This document shows, in pieces, positions 9,526 to 19,458 of a DNA stretch of 64,000 nucleotides. Source of the stretch: Amblyomma americanum (Eukaryota; Arthropoda; Arachnida; Ixodida; Ixodidae). The position numbers were made by a program, and so were the translations under genes. Positions within the stretch are counted from its first letter, which is position 1. Each line of letters starts with the position of its first letter. The stretch spans positions 138,165,621 to 138,229,620 of the forward strand of contig NC_135504.1 of the NCBI RefSeq assembly GCF_052857255.1, given 5' to 3'. Below the pieces are notes generated by a model that was given only the letters and a program-made list of their open reading frames with translations, had not been told where the DNA came from and did no database searches.

Positions 9526-10440
9526 CAGCGCCGGAAACGTCCCGCCACGCTCTCCGCGGGTTTGCTCCAGGCTGTTAATGTGCCCCCTGAACCATTCTAT
9601 TGTGTTGGCTTGGATCTTTTGGGCCCGTTTCCGGAGTCCACCTCCGGAAACAAATGGATTGCCGTTGCGACAGATTATGCTACTCGCTATGCCATCACGC
9701 GGGCCCTCCCCACCTGTATTGCTACCGATGTGGCCGATTTCCTCCTCTACGACCTCATCCTCCGTCATGGTGCACCCCGCCAACTTCTCACCGACCGCGG
9801 CCGTTGCTTTCTCTCTAGAGTTGTCGACGACATTCTCCGTTCCTGCTCAACAAAACATAAGCTGACGACCGCCTATCACCCCCAAACCAACGGTCTTACA
9901 GAGCGCCTCAACCGCACTCTCATGGATATGCTCGCAATGTACGTTTCCGAAGACCATCGGGCCTGGGACATTGCCCTTCCATACATGACCTTCGCTTACA
10001 ATTCTTCTCGTTATGACACTGCCGGCTACTCCCCGTTCTATCTGTTGTACGGTCGTGATCCCCAATTACCTTTGGACACGCTGCTTCAGACATCTCCTTC
10101 CCCGCCTTCTGAATATGCCCACGACGCTATTGCCCGCGCCGACCACGCCCGCCAGCTGGCTCGCTCCCACCTACAAGCCTCGCAGGCCTCACAGCAGGAC
10201 TACTACGACCGCCGCCACCGCATGGTAACTTTTTCCCCTGGAGCCCTCGTCTTGCTTTGGTCGCCCACACGCCGTGTCGGGCTTTGCGAAAAACTAATGT
10301 CCCGCTATGTTCGCCCATACCGCGTGCTCCGCCAGGTCACCGCCGTCACCTACGAGATTGCCCCGGCCTTTCCGGAGACCACCTCCGGTTTATCTCAGAG
10401 TGACGTTGTCCACGTCTCTCGCCTCAAGCCCCACGTGTAG
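9526..10440 (+). pseudogene. Gypsy pol: integrase catalytic core and C-terminus
   Basis: The DDE core is visible: CVGLDLLGPFPESTSGNKW (first Asp), RQLLTDRGRCFLSR (second Asp) and HPQTNGLTERLNRTLMDML (Glu). The C-terminal part has QDYYDRRHRMVTFSPGALVL and ends DVVHVSRLKPHV. The stop at 10,438-10,440 is the natural end of pol. The core itself is intact, but the upstream stop and shifts separate it from the rest. Confidence 0.9.
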
Positions 10441-10483
10441 CAATCCCTTGCCCCGCCCTAATTTCCACCGAGACGGTGTTTTT

Positions 10484-10498
10484 TGCGACCGGGGGCCA
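10484..10498 (+). other. Probable polypurine tract
   Basis: GCGACCGGGGGCCA lies directly before the TG of the 3' LTR. It is a G-run rather than a clean purine tract, so the call rests mostly on position. Confidence 0.4.
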
Positions 10499-10672
10499 TG
10501 CAACGGATAGAAGAAGAGATGAATGAAGACTCTCGGAGGCGCGCGTGCTCTGGGATTCGGTGCTCTGTGCCTGGTGCTCTGTGCCTGGTGCTCTGTGCGG
10601 GCCGCCCTGTGCTCTTGACCTGTTTGCTGTGCCCGGACGTTCTCGCGTCGTTCCCGCCTGGACCACGTAACA
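10499..10672 (+). repeat. 3' LTR of the Gypsy element
   Basis: 174 bp, from TGCAACGGATAG to CCACGTAACA. It is directly followed by the ATAT target duplication. Confidence 0.9.
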
Positions 10673-11529
10673 ATATCTCCGAGTAGTGATTTAAACGCTG
10701 TGCCATTGATTTCCCTAGTAAAGGCTGCATGAACGTGGTATGACCTAGAACTGCAAAATACCTCATGCTAAAATCTATTCACGAATCCAAGGAAGAATTC
10801 AAGAATTCATTCTTTGGGTAATTTTTCACTTGGAGGCATTTTATCCTATAGAGCGCTTCCTCAGGGGACATGTTGTCCTGGGACCTTTCTTTCCGAGGAT
10901 GCTTTTTCCTACGCCCCAAGAACATATACCGCGTTCGAGCTGTCACAATTAAAGATTCCTTTGATTCCGATGGGAGAGTCGGAGGCTGTGCTGAAGGCGG
11001 TGGTTAATGCGGCCATTTGGGCGCAGACCTGACAACTATAGGCTTACTGCAGGGTGCGCAGCCCAAGCTTAAATAAATGCTGCCACTGATCCCAGTTTCT
11101 GCAATTCATTCCAGTGTTGTGATAAATGTGTTTGCTGGCGAATGGATGCTGTACAACCCGATGCACTTCAGAACATTTTGTAAACACTTTTTTTTATTTC
11201 ATCTTTGTAATCAACTCTTTATTTCCAGGTTTATATGGTAACTATTCTGCGTGCCGTTTGTAATGTATTGAAGTGTATTATTCGGCTTACGAATATTGAG
11301 TTCCTAATTTCGGCCCATCCTGCCTAGACCATATGAGGTCTGCAGTATTGTGGAAATAAAAAATGATGCCGACCTGGCTATGCTTGTCCAATTATTCAGT
11401 GAGATCATGGATTGTTTCAAGCAGTGGGGCTAGTGTGAACACGCCTCTTCAAGGCTCGTACTTCCTCATATAAATTACTTTGTTACTATCAAGAGAAGAC
11501 AGAGATGTGCGTGGAAATAATATGCTCCA
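10673..11529. other. Unassigned region with a degenerate GGAAAAAA-type minisatellite
   Basis: No coding domain seen. Positions 10,830-10,915 hold about four copies of a TTCC-rich unit (CCTGGGACCTTTCTTTCC and similar) that reads as GGAAAAAA-type repeats on the minus strand, related to 1,285-1,382. The rest is AT-rich. Confidence 0.45.
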
Positions 11530-13274
11530 GTCGTTTTACCCAAGTGAACGACAGAGAAATGAGTCTAACCGATGCGGGTAGCGACAGGTCGTTAGTTCGG
11601 CACATTCCAAGGAATTGTTAATTATGAGGGTCAGGTATATTGCGCACCATTCAGCATACCTTATTAAAAAGCCATCTGGTACTCTATCTACACCAGGTGA
11701 CCTCTTAGCAACTATGATTAGTAATAGCGAAAGTACGCCTTGCTCTGAAGCCAAAACGTTAACAATAGCCGGGAGGTCATCGTAGAGGTTAAAATATGGT
11801 TCCATCATCGCGTATAAAAATGCAGTAAAAGCAAACATTAAGAGAGTTAACAATATCCGATTTGTAACTGCTGTCACGTGGTGGTTACCTTGAAGAACAC
11901 AGTAGAAATACTGTGAAAGAGAAAACTAAGTTTTATTGGGTGAACCTGTGCCCACAACGGTAGCGGCGGTAGCACAACGGTAGCGGCGAACACGGTCGGC
12001 GATCGTCGAAAATCTGATCCGCGTGTCAAGCGCGTCGGCTGTTATATAGCAGTCGTCGAATGTTCCAGACTAATCGTTGGGACCCGCGTGCCTTTCACAA
12101 AGTTCTACACCATTCGCGTGAGGCGATGAAATCAGATAACATAAGGTTCGTCTACAACTGACAGCGAATAGAAGCATTGATGACTTGCCAGAAACTTCGG
12201 ACAGATGCAGGCGCGTCCCGTGATGTGCGATAACACTTGTTAGGCGGCGAAACGTGGTCGCCCGATACAGATAAGTACACGTGTCACTGGTGACCACGTC
12301 GTACAGTCACTTACTATACACACTTAGCTGTTTGCGGATAACGTGACGCCAAGAATTTCGTGGAGATGAAACTAGAAAATTTTTCAGGGGCACATTTTAG
12401 TAACGAGCTTTTTCTTTTGATGTTCTCTTTCTGCGGACAGGAGTCTCTTATGTGGTTTCTTGATGATTTCAGCTTTCTTCCAATCCGGACGATTTGTTTG
12501 CATTTCCAAGGGCTAGAATTGCGTAGTATATTTCACCAGAAAGGACACAAAGTCATTAATGCATTTTAAACCAAGTTCTTCCAAAGCACCATGCTGATCG
12601 ACACTGGTTCGGATCACACAGAGATAAACAGCCGGTCAATGAGCTGTCAAGCGCATCAAATAATTCAACATTACCAGCACGAGAAAATACTGGGAAAACA
12701 CATTTTGGCTTTGTTCTGGAGGGATACTCAGCTGCATTGAGAGACATTATATGGTGATCTGAAACGCCTTCAAAAATGTGGTTTTCATAGTTTCCTCGAG
12801 AAATTGATCTGCTGACACAAAACAAGTGTGATGTAGATGACGCTTTGTTCTGAATTCGGGTGGTTTGTTTCGCTAACAGAGTGAGGACATTAAATAAGAA
12901 CGACAAAGGTCGTTCCGCTGCTCAGGATAGGGTGTATGGAAAATCGTCCGCCCAGTTGATGGACGGCACGTTGAAGTCGCCAGCGAGCAGTATGCTACAC
13001 GAATACCTCCAAATTGTTTCAAACACGTGTCGTCGGTGCCTTGTCGATAAAATCCCCCTATCGCTACATTGCTTTCTTCCAGGAATACTTTCGTGATAAC
13101 ATAGTCCGTTTCGACAATATTCGATAATATTGTAATACACATGCCTGTAGCAGAGCGAGAAGGTGGGCATGTTGGTACTGGTTCATCTTGCATGAAGGGC
13201 AGCGCACAAAAAGAAGCACAGAACAAGAGGTGTCTAAGCACAGTTATCCCGGCTGTGAGGCGCTGGCTATCCAC
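11530..13274 (-). mobile_element. Decayed CR1-like LINE fragment split by a solo LTR
   Basis: Minus-strand ORF2 debris in collinear order. Endonuclease pieces lie at 13,274-12,873 (AIGGFYRQGTDD; in another frame SILLAGDFNVPSINW). The end of EN and the linker lie at 12,906-12,556 (IFEGVSDHHIMSL, KCVFPVFSRAGNVELFDAL). The RT entry lies at 11,871-11,536 (ASEQGVLSLLL, FLIRYAEWC). Frames change several times. The segment 12,305-11,872 is a foreign LTR inserted between the linker and the RT. Confidence 0.75.
11872..12305 (-). mobile_element. Solo LTR, 434 bp, inside the CR1 fragment
   Basis: Bounded by TGTCACGTGG and CGTCGTACA on the plus strand. Read on the minus strand it has a TATA-like box (CTATATAAC near 12,049-12,041) and an AATAAA signal (11,937-11,931) towards the end, as an LTR would. 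Two copies of CACAACGGTAGCGGCG lie at 11,951-11,988. No clear target duplication and no internal retroviral-type genes are seen. Confidence 0.55.
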
Positions 13275-13359
13275 AGTATGTTATTTCCTGGACTTGTGAG
13301 AAGATGGCAAAATTGCTAAAAAAAGACCAGTGGACAATCCGAGCATTCCCCAGAGGATA

Positions 13360-13895
13360 GGCAACGGGGGAAATTTGCAGTCGTACCTTACATTTATCGC
13401 GCGGCTCATGGGCTTAAAAAGGTGACTGCCCGTTACGACGTTGACGTTTTGTTTTCTGCTCAGAATAAACTCAGCTGAATTTGTCATGCGGTAGAACAGA
13501 AGGTCGCTGAAAAGGAAAGCGGAAGCACGCGCAGAGAATGCGACATAAGACATGCAAATCCGGTAGAAGCCTGCAAGAAAAATGTTGTCTACAAGATTTC
13601 TGTGTCATGCGGTGCGATGTACATCGGCCAAGCCGGCCGTTGCATCAAAACGCGCCTCACTGAATCCCGTAGAGATGTGAAGAATGGCACAGGCACTCAC
13701 CTCGCGTGTGATGTTCGTAAACACCGAGAAACTGATAAAACTTGTGAAACCCTCCTGGACTAAACATCAGAAATTTTTACTGATCGGTATAAATTGACTC
13801 AGGCGATTGCGGAAGCATGTCACATTGCCAATACAGATCACTGCAACAGTGACCCATCCCTTGTGCTGAATAAGAAAGAAATTTCTTTTCTATAG
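13360..13895 (+). pseudogene. GIY-YIG endonuclease of a Penelope-like element
   Basis: The linker FAVVPYIYRAAHGLKKVTAR and SAQNKLS comes first. The nuclease follows: CKKNVVYKISVSCGAMYIGQ (the VYKI...MYIGQ pair is the GIY-YIG signature) and AGRCIKTRLTESRR with the catalytic Arg. The frame continues to IAEACHIANTD and ends near 13,895. Stops interrupt it after NKLS and after TLLD, so it is dead. Its role would be to nick target DNA for cDNA priming. Confidence 0.8.
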
Positions 13896-14528
13896 TGTCA
13901 CAGCTAATTTTTAAACTGATTTGTTTCCTTACTTTCGTTGTCTAGTTTTTTCTCAGCCCGTATTTATTCCGAGCGTTCTGAATAAACGCATTTGTTGTTA
14001 TTTAGTGCTCGTCGTGCGTTCCTTCAAGTGTCTCGTCTTTTCCGGTAGTAAAGATGTCAAACGCACCATTCCTGGGTAAATTTAGGGGTGACTACACTTA
14101 CATCATCCACAGAGCCTAAGCGTACTCCTGGCTCGTAGAGCGGCGTCCCCTTTCCAATTAGTTACAGCTCTTCCCGGAAAAGTAGACTGCCCTACGAAAC
14201 TCGCATTCCTGGATTCGAATCTCTAGCCGTATGACGCATGCCCTTCATTCAGTCAAGGCAAGCATTTAGAGATCAAGAAAACGTGTTTTGACTAAGGCAC
14301 CACTTGCCATCGACAATGAATTCATTGGAAACTCCGCCCAAACGGAATGTGTGTGTGTTGCGGCGTTTTGTGCTGTGCCTGAAGTGCAGCCAATGGACAG
14401 CTTTCTGAACTGTGATTCATTTTGCGCCATTTTTATGCCGCGTCTTCCTTTCTGCGCTTAACTAAGGCGCATTGTAGCGGCCTTTTCCAACCCCTATATA
14501 TACTCGTCCGGAATAATCATGTCGTACT

Positions 14529-14552
14529 CTGAAGAAGACTGCCTCCCTGTTG

Positions 14553-14555
<3 letters not shown>
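14529..14555 (+). ncRNA. Hammerhead-ribozyme-like core at the Penelope tail
   Basis: CTGAAGA (14,529-14,535, consensus CUGANGA) is followed by a short stem candidate (GAC with GTT) and GAAA (14,552-14,555). Stems I and III are not clear because (AT)n begins directly afterwards. A remnant at best. Confidence 0.4.

Positions 14556-14624
<69 letters not shown>
14556..14624. repeat. (AT)n microsatellite
   Basis: About 34 AT units directly abutting the end of the Penelope tail. Confidence 0.97.
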
Positions 14625-14627
<3 letters not shown>

Positions 14628-14647
14628 CAAAGTTAAGGAAACGAGGG

Positions 14648-14970
14648 GCTCGTGGACGAGGGTGGCGTTGGTGAACACTCTCAAGGCTTGCTTACACCCA
14701 ACAAACATAAATACCCACGTGAGCAGCAGATTGGACAACCGTCGCCGCAACCTAGTTGGTAGAGCACCGTACGCGATATTCGGAGGTCGTGGGTTCGGAT
14801 CCCACCGGCGACATGGTTGTTTTTTCTGCTGCTTTATAAGTAAGTTTCCTTACGCGGTCGATTAATCTAAGTATTATTATCCCACCGATCAGCACTAGGC
14901 GTTAAAAAAAATTAAACATTCCCCTATGCACCTTGGTTTCGGTGACTGTTGGCTCCCTTCATAAATTTGT
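14648..14970 (+). repeat. tRNA-headed repeat, first direct copy
   Basis: About 320 bp that recur at 15,145-15,462. The core at 14,742-14,813 resembles a tRNA gene, with an A-box-like GGTAGAGC and a B-box-like GGTTCGGATCCC. The anticodon loop lacks U33, so it is a SINE-type head, not a working tRNA. The tail includes TTTTTTCTGCTGCTTT and TATGCACCTTGGTTTCGGTG. Confidence 0.7.
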
Positions 14971-15144
14971 CAAACGAGCCCCTCAATTCCTCAATGTTGT
15001 CTGCTAATAGCTTAACGAGGGTCTCGGTTCTGGCAGTCTTGATGCCATAGATAGCATAAAAGGGCTCTAGCACAGTTTCCGCCCTCGCCGTTAGATGACG
15101 TTCCACGTCACACTCGATTTAATACAGGACGTGCTACGTCCGCC
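14971..15144. other. Spacer between the two direct repeats
   Basis: 174 bp. A minus-strand frame of 60 codons (15,106-14,924) encodes LEPFYAIYGIKTARTETL and continues into the repeat. No family recognised. Confidence 0.35.
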
Positions 15145-15462
15145 GCTATGGACGAGGATGGCTCTGGTGAACACTCTCAAGGCTCGCTTACACCCAATAA
15201 ACATAAATACCCACGAGAGCAGCAGATTGGACAGCCGTCGCCGTAGCTCTGTCGGTAGAGCACCGAACGCGATATTCGGAGGTCGTGGGTTCGGATCCCA
15301 CCAGTGGCATGATTGTTTTTTCTGCTGCTTTAAAAGTAATTTTCCTTAAGCGATAGATTAATCTAAGTATTATTATCCCACCGATCAGCACTACACATTA
15401 AAAAAAATTAATCATTCCCCTATGCACCTTGGTTTCGGTGACTGTTGGCTCCGTTCATGTAT
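15145..15462 (+). repeat. tRNA-headed repeat, second direct copy
   Basis: The same sequence as 14,648-14,970 at high identity, with the tRNA-like core at 15,237-15,309 (A-box GGTAGAGC, B-box GGTTCGGATCCC). The shared region extends well beyond the tRNA head on both sides, so the pair arose by duplication or as two copies of a longer composite element. Confidence 0.7.
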
Positions 15463-15514
15463 ATACATATATACATAATTCAGGTAAAAAGACTTCTTGG
15501 CACGGTCAGTAGCA

Positions 15515-15660
15515 GTGAATAAACAGAGACCAACGGCCTTCATCAGAATAACCATTGTTCATCACAATAACCATTCTGATTATTCTGATGAAGGCCGTTC
15601 CACGGCCGAAGCATCAAATTACATTGTTTTCAAAGGTTGGTCTCTGTTTATTCACTATGT
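15515..15660. repeat. Imperfect palindrome with a hammerhead-like core
   Basis: The left arm GTGAATAAACAGAGACCAA plus CGGCCTTCATCAGAATA is repeated inverted at 15,581-15,600 and 15,637-15,656. The right arm carries a longer insert that completes a hammerhead-like core (next entry). It is joined directly to the 3'-truncated RTE element at 15,661. Confidence 0.7.
15585..15611 (+). ncRNA. Hammerhead-ribozyme-like core
   Basis: CTGATGA (15,585-15,591) is followed by a perfect 6-bp stem, GGCCGT/ACGGCC, closed by a TCC loop. GAAG (15,608-15,611) stands where GAAA is expected. The spacing is that of hammerhead stem II. One core base deviates, so activity is doubtful. Confidence 0.5.
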
Positions 15661-16064
15661 ATATAAACGCGCGTATGTTCTCTCAACCACTCTGCCCGCT
15701 TCTGTCTTAACGTTACAAATATCATCTTCCTTTCCATGGCTCGCTGTGTTGCTCTTAACTTAAGCCTAACCCTTTTCGTTAGCCTCGACGTATCTGCCTC
15801 GTAGGTGAGTACCGGTAAGATTGAGCTGTTGTACATTTTTCTCTTGAGAAATATTGGCAACCTGCTATTCATGATGTCAGAGAACCTCCCATATGCCCTC
15901 CACCCCATTCTCATACTTCTAGTTATTTCCCTCTCATGATCCGGATCAGCTCTCATTACCTGCCTTAGGTATACGAATTCCTTTACCACTTCAAGCGCCT
16001 CTTTGCCAACTGTGAACCCTTGTTTCCTTGCTAGACGGTTGAACATTACTTTGGTTTTCTGCAT
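15661..16064 (-). pseudogene. RTE RT, C-terminal region
   Basis: Residues KTKVMFNRLARKQGFTVG, FVYLRQVMRADPDHEREI and PVLTYEADTSRLTKRVR are typical of RTE-clade C-termini. The final part, found in the RTE tail copies at 36, 50 and 62 kb, is missing here. Confidence 0.75.
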
Positions 16065-16100
16065 GTTAACTTTTAGACCAACCGTACTGCTCTGTCTGTC

Positions 16101-16433
16101 TTACTCACTGATCATGATTTTCTGTTTCTCTGCTGAGTGACTCAGCAAGTCAATCTCATTAGCGAATAGCAGATTATTTAGGTATCCTGCATTAACTCTT
16201 ATCTCCAACTGTTCCCAATTCAGGCCTCGGAATACCTCCTGTGAACAGGTGATGATTAGCATTGGCGAGATCCTGTCCCCTTGCCTGACGCCTTTCCTTA
16301 TTAGAATTTTAGTACTGACTTTATGGAGGACTGTGGTAGCTGTACAGTTCCTATAGATATCTACTAGTATTTTGACACAAGGCTCATTTGCACCCTGATT
16401 CCGGAATGCCTGTTGGACTGCCGAGGTTTCCAC
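16101..16433 (-). pseudogene. RTE RT, palm
   Basis: AVQQAFRNQGANEPCVKIL, IRKGVRQGDRISPMLI (motif B) and LLFANEIDLLSHSAEK follow in order. The catalytic FADD of motif C reads FANE here, so both catalytic Asp residues have changed. Motif A lies upstream in another frame near 16,440-16,480. Confidence 0.78.
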
Positions 16434-16754
16434 TGAGTCAAATGCTTTCTAGTAATCAATGAATGCTATATATAAGGATTGGTTATATTCTGCGCATTTC
16501 TTTATCATCTGATTGAAAGTTTGAATATGATCCATTGTGGAATATCCTTTACGAAAGCCTGCTTGATCATTTGGTTGTTTAAAGCCTAAGGTTGCTCAGA
16601 CTCTATTAGCGATTACCTTAGTAAATACCTTGTAGGCAATGGACAGTAAGCTGATTGGTCTGTAATTTTTCAACTCTTTGGCGTCTCCGTTCTGAAGGAT
16701 TAAGATTATATTTGCGTTCTTATAAGCTACATGTATTGTCGAGGTCATAAGACA

Positions 16755-17318
16755 TTACGTATACAGGGTGGCTAGTTTTTCTAGCAGAATCTCCCCTCCG
16801 TCTTTCAAAAGACCTGCTGTTACCTGATCCTCACCAGCTGCCCTTCCCCTTTGCATTGCTCCTAAAGCTTTCTTTATTTCCTCTTTCGTTACTGGCGGGA
16901 TGAAGCATTGCTGTGCGCTACTGTCTCCATCATTAACGTTCTGATTGCGTTGGCTACTGTATAGATTTTTGTAGAACTCTTCGACTACTTTAACTATGTT
17001 ATCCGTATTGCTATTGAGATTGCTCTCCTTGTCTCCTAACGCATGCATTTGGTTTTTACCTATGCCTAGTTTCCTCTTTACTGCTTTTATACTACCCTTG
17101 TCCTTTAGAGCATGCTCGATCCTTTCCATATTCAACTTCTTTATGTCGGCTACCTCGCGCTTGTTTATTAATTTCGATAGCTCTGCTATTTCTATTCTGT
17201 TTGCAGGGTTAGGCACCCTCATGCTTTGACGTTTCTTAAAGAGATCTTTCGCCTCCTGAAATAGCTTGCCGGTATCCTGTCGAACCGTCGTACCGCCTAC
17301 TTCTACGGTGCACTGCAT
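16755..17318 (-). pseudogene. RTE ORF2, linker and RT fingers
   Basis: A Lys/Glu-rich linker (AKDLFKKRQSMRVPNPANRI) leads into the RT entry motif EEIKKALGAMQRGRAAGED. It continues downstream in other frames at 16,750-16,440 through RT finger sequence. Confidence 0.75.
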
Positions 17319-17613
17319 AATGATAGCTGTAAGATTATCGTTATTGTATCAACATTGATATCGTTTTCCTCAGTTAAAGCTGAAAATCTCTTCTGGAGCG
17401 ATATCATGAATTCCTCTATTTTCCCTCTTATCGCTAGCTCGTTAAGGGACTTCCTATTAAGGGACTTCCCGCCGTTGCCCCCTCAAGTCTTAACTAATTC
17501 GACACTTTACCATTCCGTGGTCGCTATAACGCACCTTTCCGAGGACCTCCACATCCTGCACGGTACCGGTGTTAGCGCATAATATGAAGTCAATTTCATT
17601 TTTAGTCTCACCA

Positions 17614-18158
17614 TTATCGCTCATTCAGGTCCGCTTCCTGTTCTCCCGTTTGTGGAAGAAGGTTCATGATGCGTAAATTATTTTTATCGGCGAACTCTAC
17701 TAATAGCTCTTGCCTGCTATTCCTAGAACCTATCCCATAGTCGCCTACCGCCTGGTCGCCAGCCTGCTTCTTGCCGACTTTCGCATTGAAGTCGCCCATC
17801 AGTACAGTGTACTGTGTTTTACTTTGTTCATTGCCGATTCCACGTCCTTATAGAACCTTTCAAGAGTCTGTTCATCTTGACTAGATGTAGGCGCGTAGGC
17901 TTGTAACACCTTTAGCTTGTACCGCTTATTAAGCCTAATTACGATAGCTGCGACTCATTCGCTAATACTATAGAACTCTTCGTTGCCAGCTATATCCTGA
18001 TTAATGAGGAATACCACACCTAGTTCTCGTCTATCCGCTAATAGGCGGTAGCCCAGTATGTGCCTGTCCTTTAGTGCTGTATACGCCTCACCTGTTCTCC
18101 TAACTTCACTAAGCCCTATGAGATCCCATTTAATGCCCGCTAGTTCCTCCAACTGCAC
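17614..18158 (-). pseudogene. RTE ORF2, APE-type endonuclease pieces
   Basis: The N-terminal piece (18,158-17,955) has LAGIKWDLIGLSEVRRTGE with the metal-binding Glu. The middle piece (17,799-17,614) has MGDFNAKVGKKQAGDQAVG and SRNSRQELLVEFADKNNL. A stop and a frameshift lie between them. A further piece, EIDFILCANTGTVQDVE in another frame, lies at 17,600-17,530. Confidence 0.78.
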
Positions 18159-18499
18159 TGCTAGGCTAGCCTCACGAGATAAGGTTCAAGCGTTAAACGT
18201 TTCCAGGTTCAGATTCCAATGCCGGCTGTCCAGAGCCAGAAATGGTTAAACCTGGAGTGACGCGATAGCTATAGATGGCCCAGCGGAGCTGGCTCATTGG
18301 GATTACAAAGTCAGTATTTCGCCGCTGCGTTTCGCGGGTCTTCCTTCTTCATCCTCGTCCCTTGACTTGGATGCACTCGCTCTCTCTTTGACTCCTCTCT
18401 ACTCCTCCTGCATTCTGTTTCGCCGGCGCACCGCGCCGCCTGCAGCTGCCACGGTGGCCACGGCGTCCTCCGCTGAAGGCTCGAAATCCTAGCGCAATG

Positions 18500-18670
18500 T
18501 AGGCGCGCGGTCCGCACACCAGCTGCGTGCTTTGACGTCACTCTGCGCACGCGCGCAACTGACGAGGCGGGCGGCGTCTGCTCCGCCGTCGGCGCAGTGG
18601 CGAGGCGCGCGGCGCACACACTAGCTGCGGGCTATGACGTCACTCCGCGCGCGCGCACAGCTGGCGGAGT
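18500..18670 (-). promoter_or_regulatory. Two GC-rich repeats with CRE sites in the RTE 5' region
   Basis: Two copies of a segment of about 65 bp with a period near 102 bp. Each has an AGCTGCG core, TGACGTCA (18,533-18,540 and 18,635-18,642) and a GCGCGCG run. TGACGTCA is the palindromic CREB/ATF site. The position at the element's 5' side suggests an internal promoter. Confidence 0.55.
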
Positions 18671-18779
18671 GGTGGTGCACCGGCTCAGCGCGCAACCACG
18701 CTGACCTCTTGAAGTGTCTGGCCTAGTGTAGCTATTGCTACAAAATCACGTTTCTAATCAATCCTTAAACGAGCACTCT

Positions 18780-18781
<2 letters not shown>

Positions 18782-18873
<92 letters not shown>

Positions 18874-18882
18874 ACGCACACG

Positions 18883-18945
<63 letters not shown>

Positions 18946-19092
18946 ACGCACACACACGCACACACACACGCACACACACACGCACGCACACACACACGCA
19001 CACACACACGCACACACACACACACACACGCACACACACACGCACACACACACGCACACACACACGCACACACACACGCACACACACACACA
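18782..19092. repeat. (CA)n microsatellite with CACG variants
   Basis: About 310 bp. The first 80 bp are pure CA. The rest alternates CACACG-type variants. The frames across it are artefacts. Confidence 0.97.
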
Positions 19093-19458
19093 GAAAAAGA
19101 GACAAGGCTAAAAACAAATCCAACACCAGAAACGAACTAGAGTGAATCACAAGTACAATGCACCGCAAGACAAATGGAACTGCAAGACTATTCAGGATAA
19201 AACACAATTGTAATGGTCACTCCGCGTGACCACGAAGGGAACAGCATGGCAGTTCATCAATGTAGGAAGATAAGAGGGAGATAACAGCAAAAATGATAAT
19301 GAAAAGTGGCCGAAAAAAACAAAGCTCACAGTAAATGCGGGACAGTACGAGAGAAAAAAAAAAGAAGCGACGTCGGAAGCAATGCTTGGTATGCTTTCCG
19401 CCTCCCATTCTCTAAGTGTCTGCTCCAAACATGTCTGTGAGAATTATTTGTTGTCCTA
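19093..19458. other. Unassigned spacer
   Basis: No domain, RNA or repeat recognised. It is purine-rich on the plus strand (GAGAGAAAAAAAAAAGAAG near 19,350). Confidence 0.4.

Larger units (their letters stand above)
6467..10672 (+). mobile_element. Gypsy-type LTR retrotransposon with short LTRs and truncated gag
   Basis: A 4.2-kb element bounded by TG...CA LTRs of 198 and 174 bp and by a perfect 4-bp duplication, ATAT (6,463-6,466 and 10,673-10,676). The internal order is primer site, gag remnant, protease, RT, RNase H, integrase and a G-rich tract, the order of Ty3/Gypsy (Metaviridae). Only about 270 bp separate the primer site from pol, so most of gag is gone. At least three frameshifts and one nonsense change disable pol. 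The element is GC-rich compared with its flanks. Confidence 0.93.
13275..14560 (+). mobile_element. Penelope-like element, 3' part with tail
   Basis: It contains the RT-endonuclease linker, the GIY-YIG domain and about 660 bp of tail ending in a hammerhead-like motif at 14,529-14,555. Penelope-like elements join an RT to a GIY-YIG nuclease and often carry hammerhead ribozymes in their terminal repeats, which fits. The RT itself is missing upstream. Confidence 0.75.
15661..18720 (-). mobile_element. RTE-like LINE, frameshifted and 3'-truncated
   Basis: On the minus strand: a GC-rich 5' region with two CRE-containing repeats (18,670-18,500), endonuclease fragments (18,158-17,614), an EN-RT linker (17,318-16,755), RT (16,433-16,101) and the RT C-terminus (16,064-15,661), cut by the palindrome. 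The type is judged from MGDFNAKVGKKQAGD, KGVRQGDRISPMLI and the C-terminal DHEREITRSMRM. Many frameshifts. Confidence 0.8.

Noticed and set aside
14742..14813. Functional tRNA gene
   Set aside because: A- and B-box-like motifs are present, but the anticodon loop lacks U33, stems are imperfect and the sequence is repeated inside a longer element.
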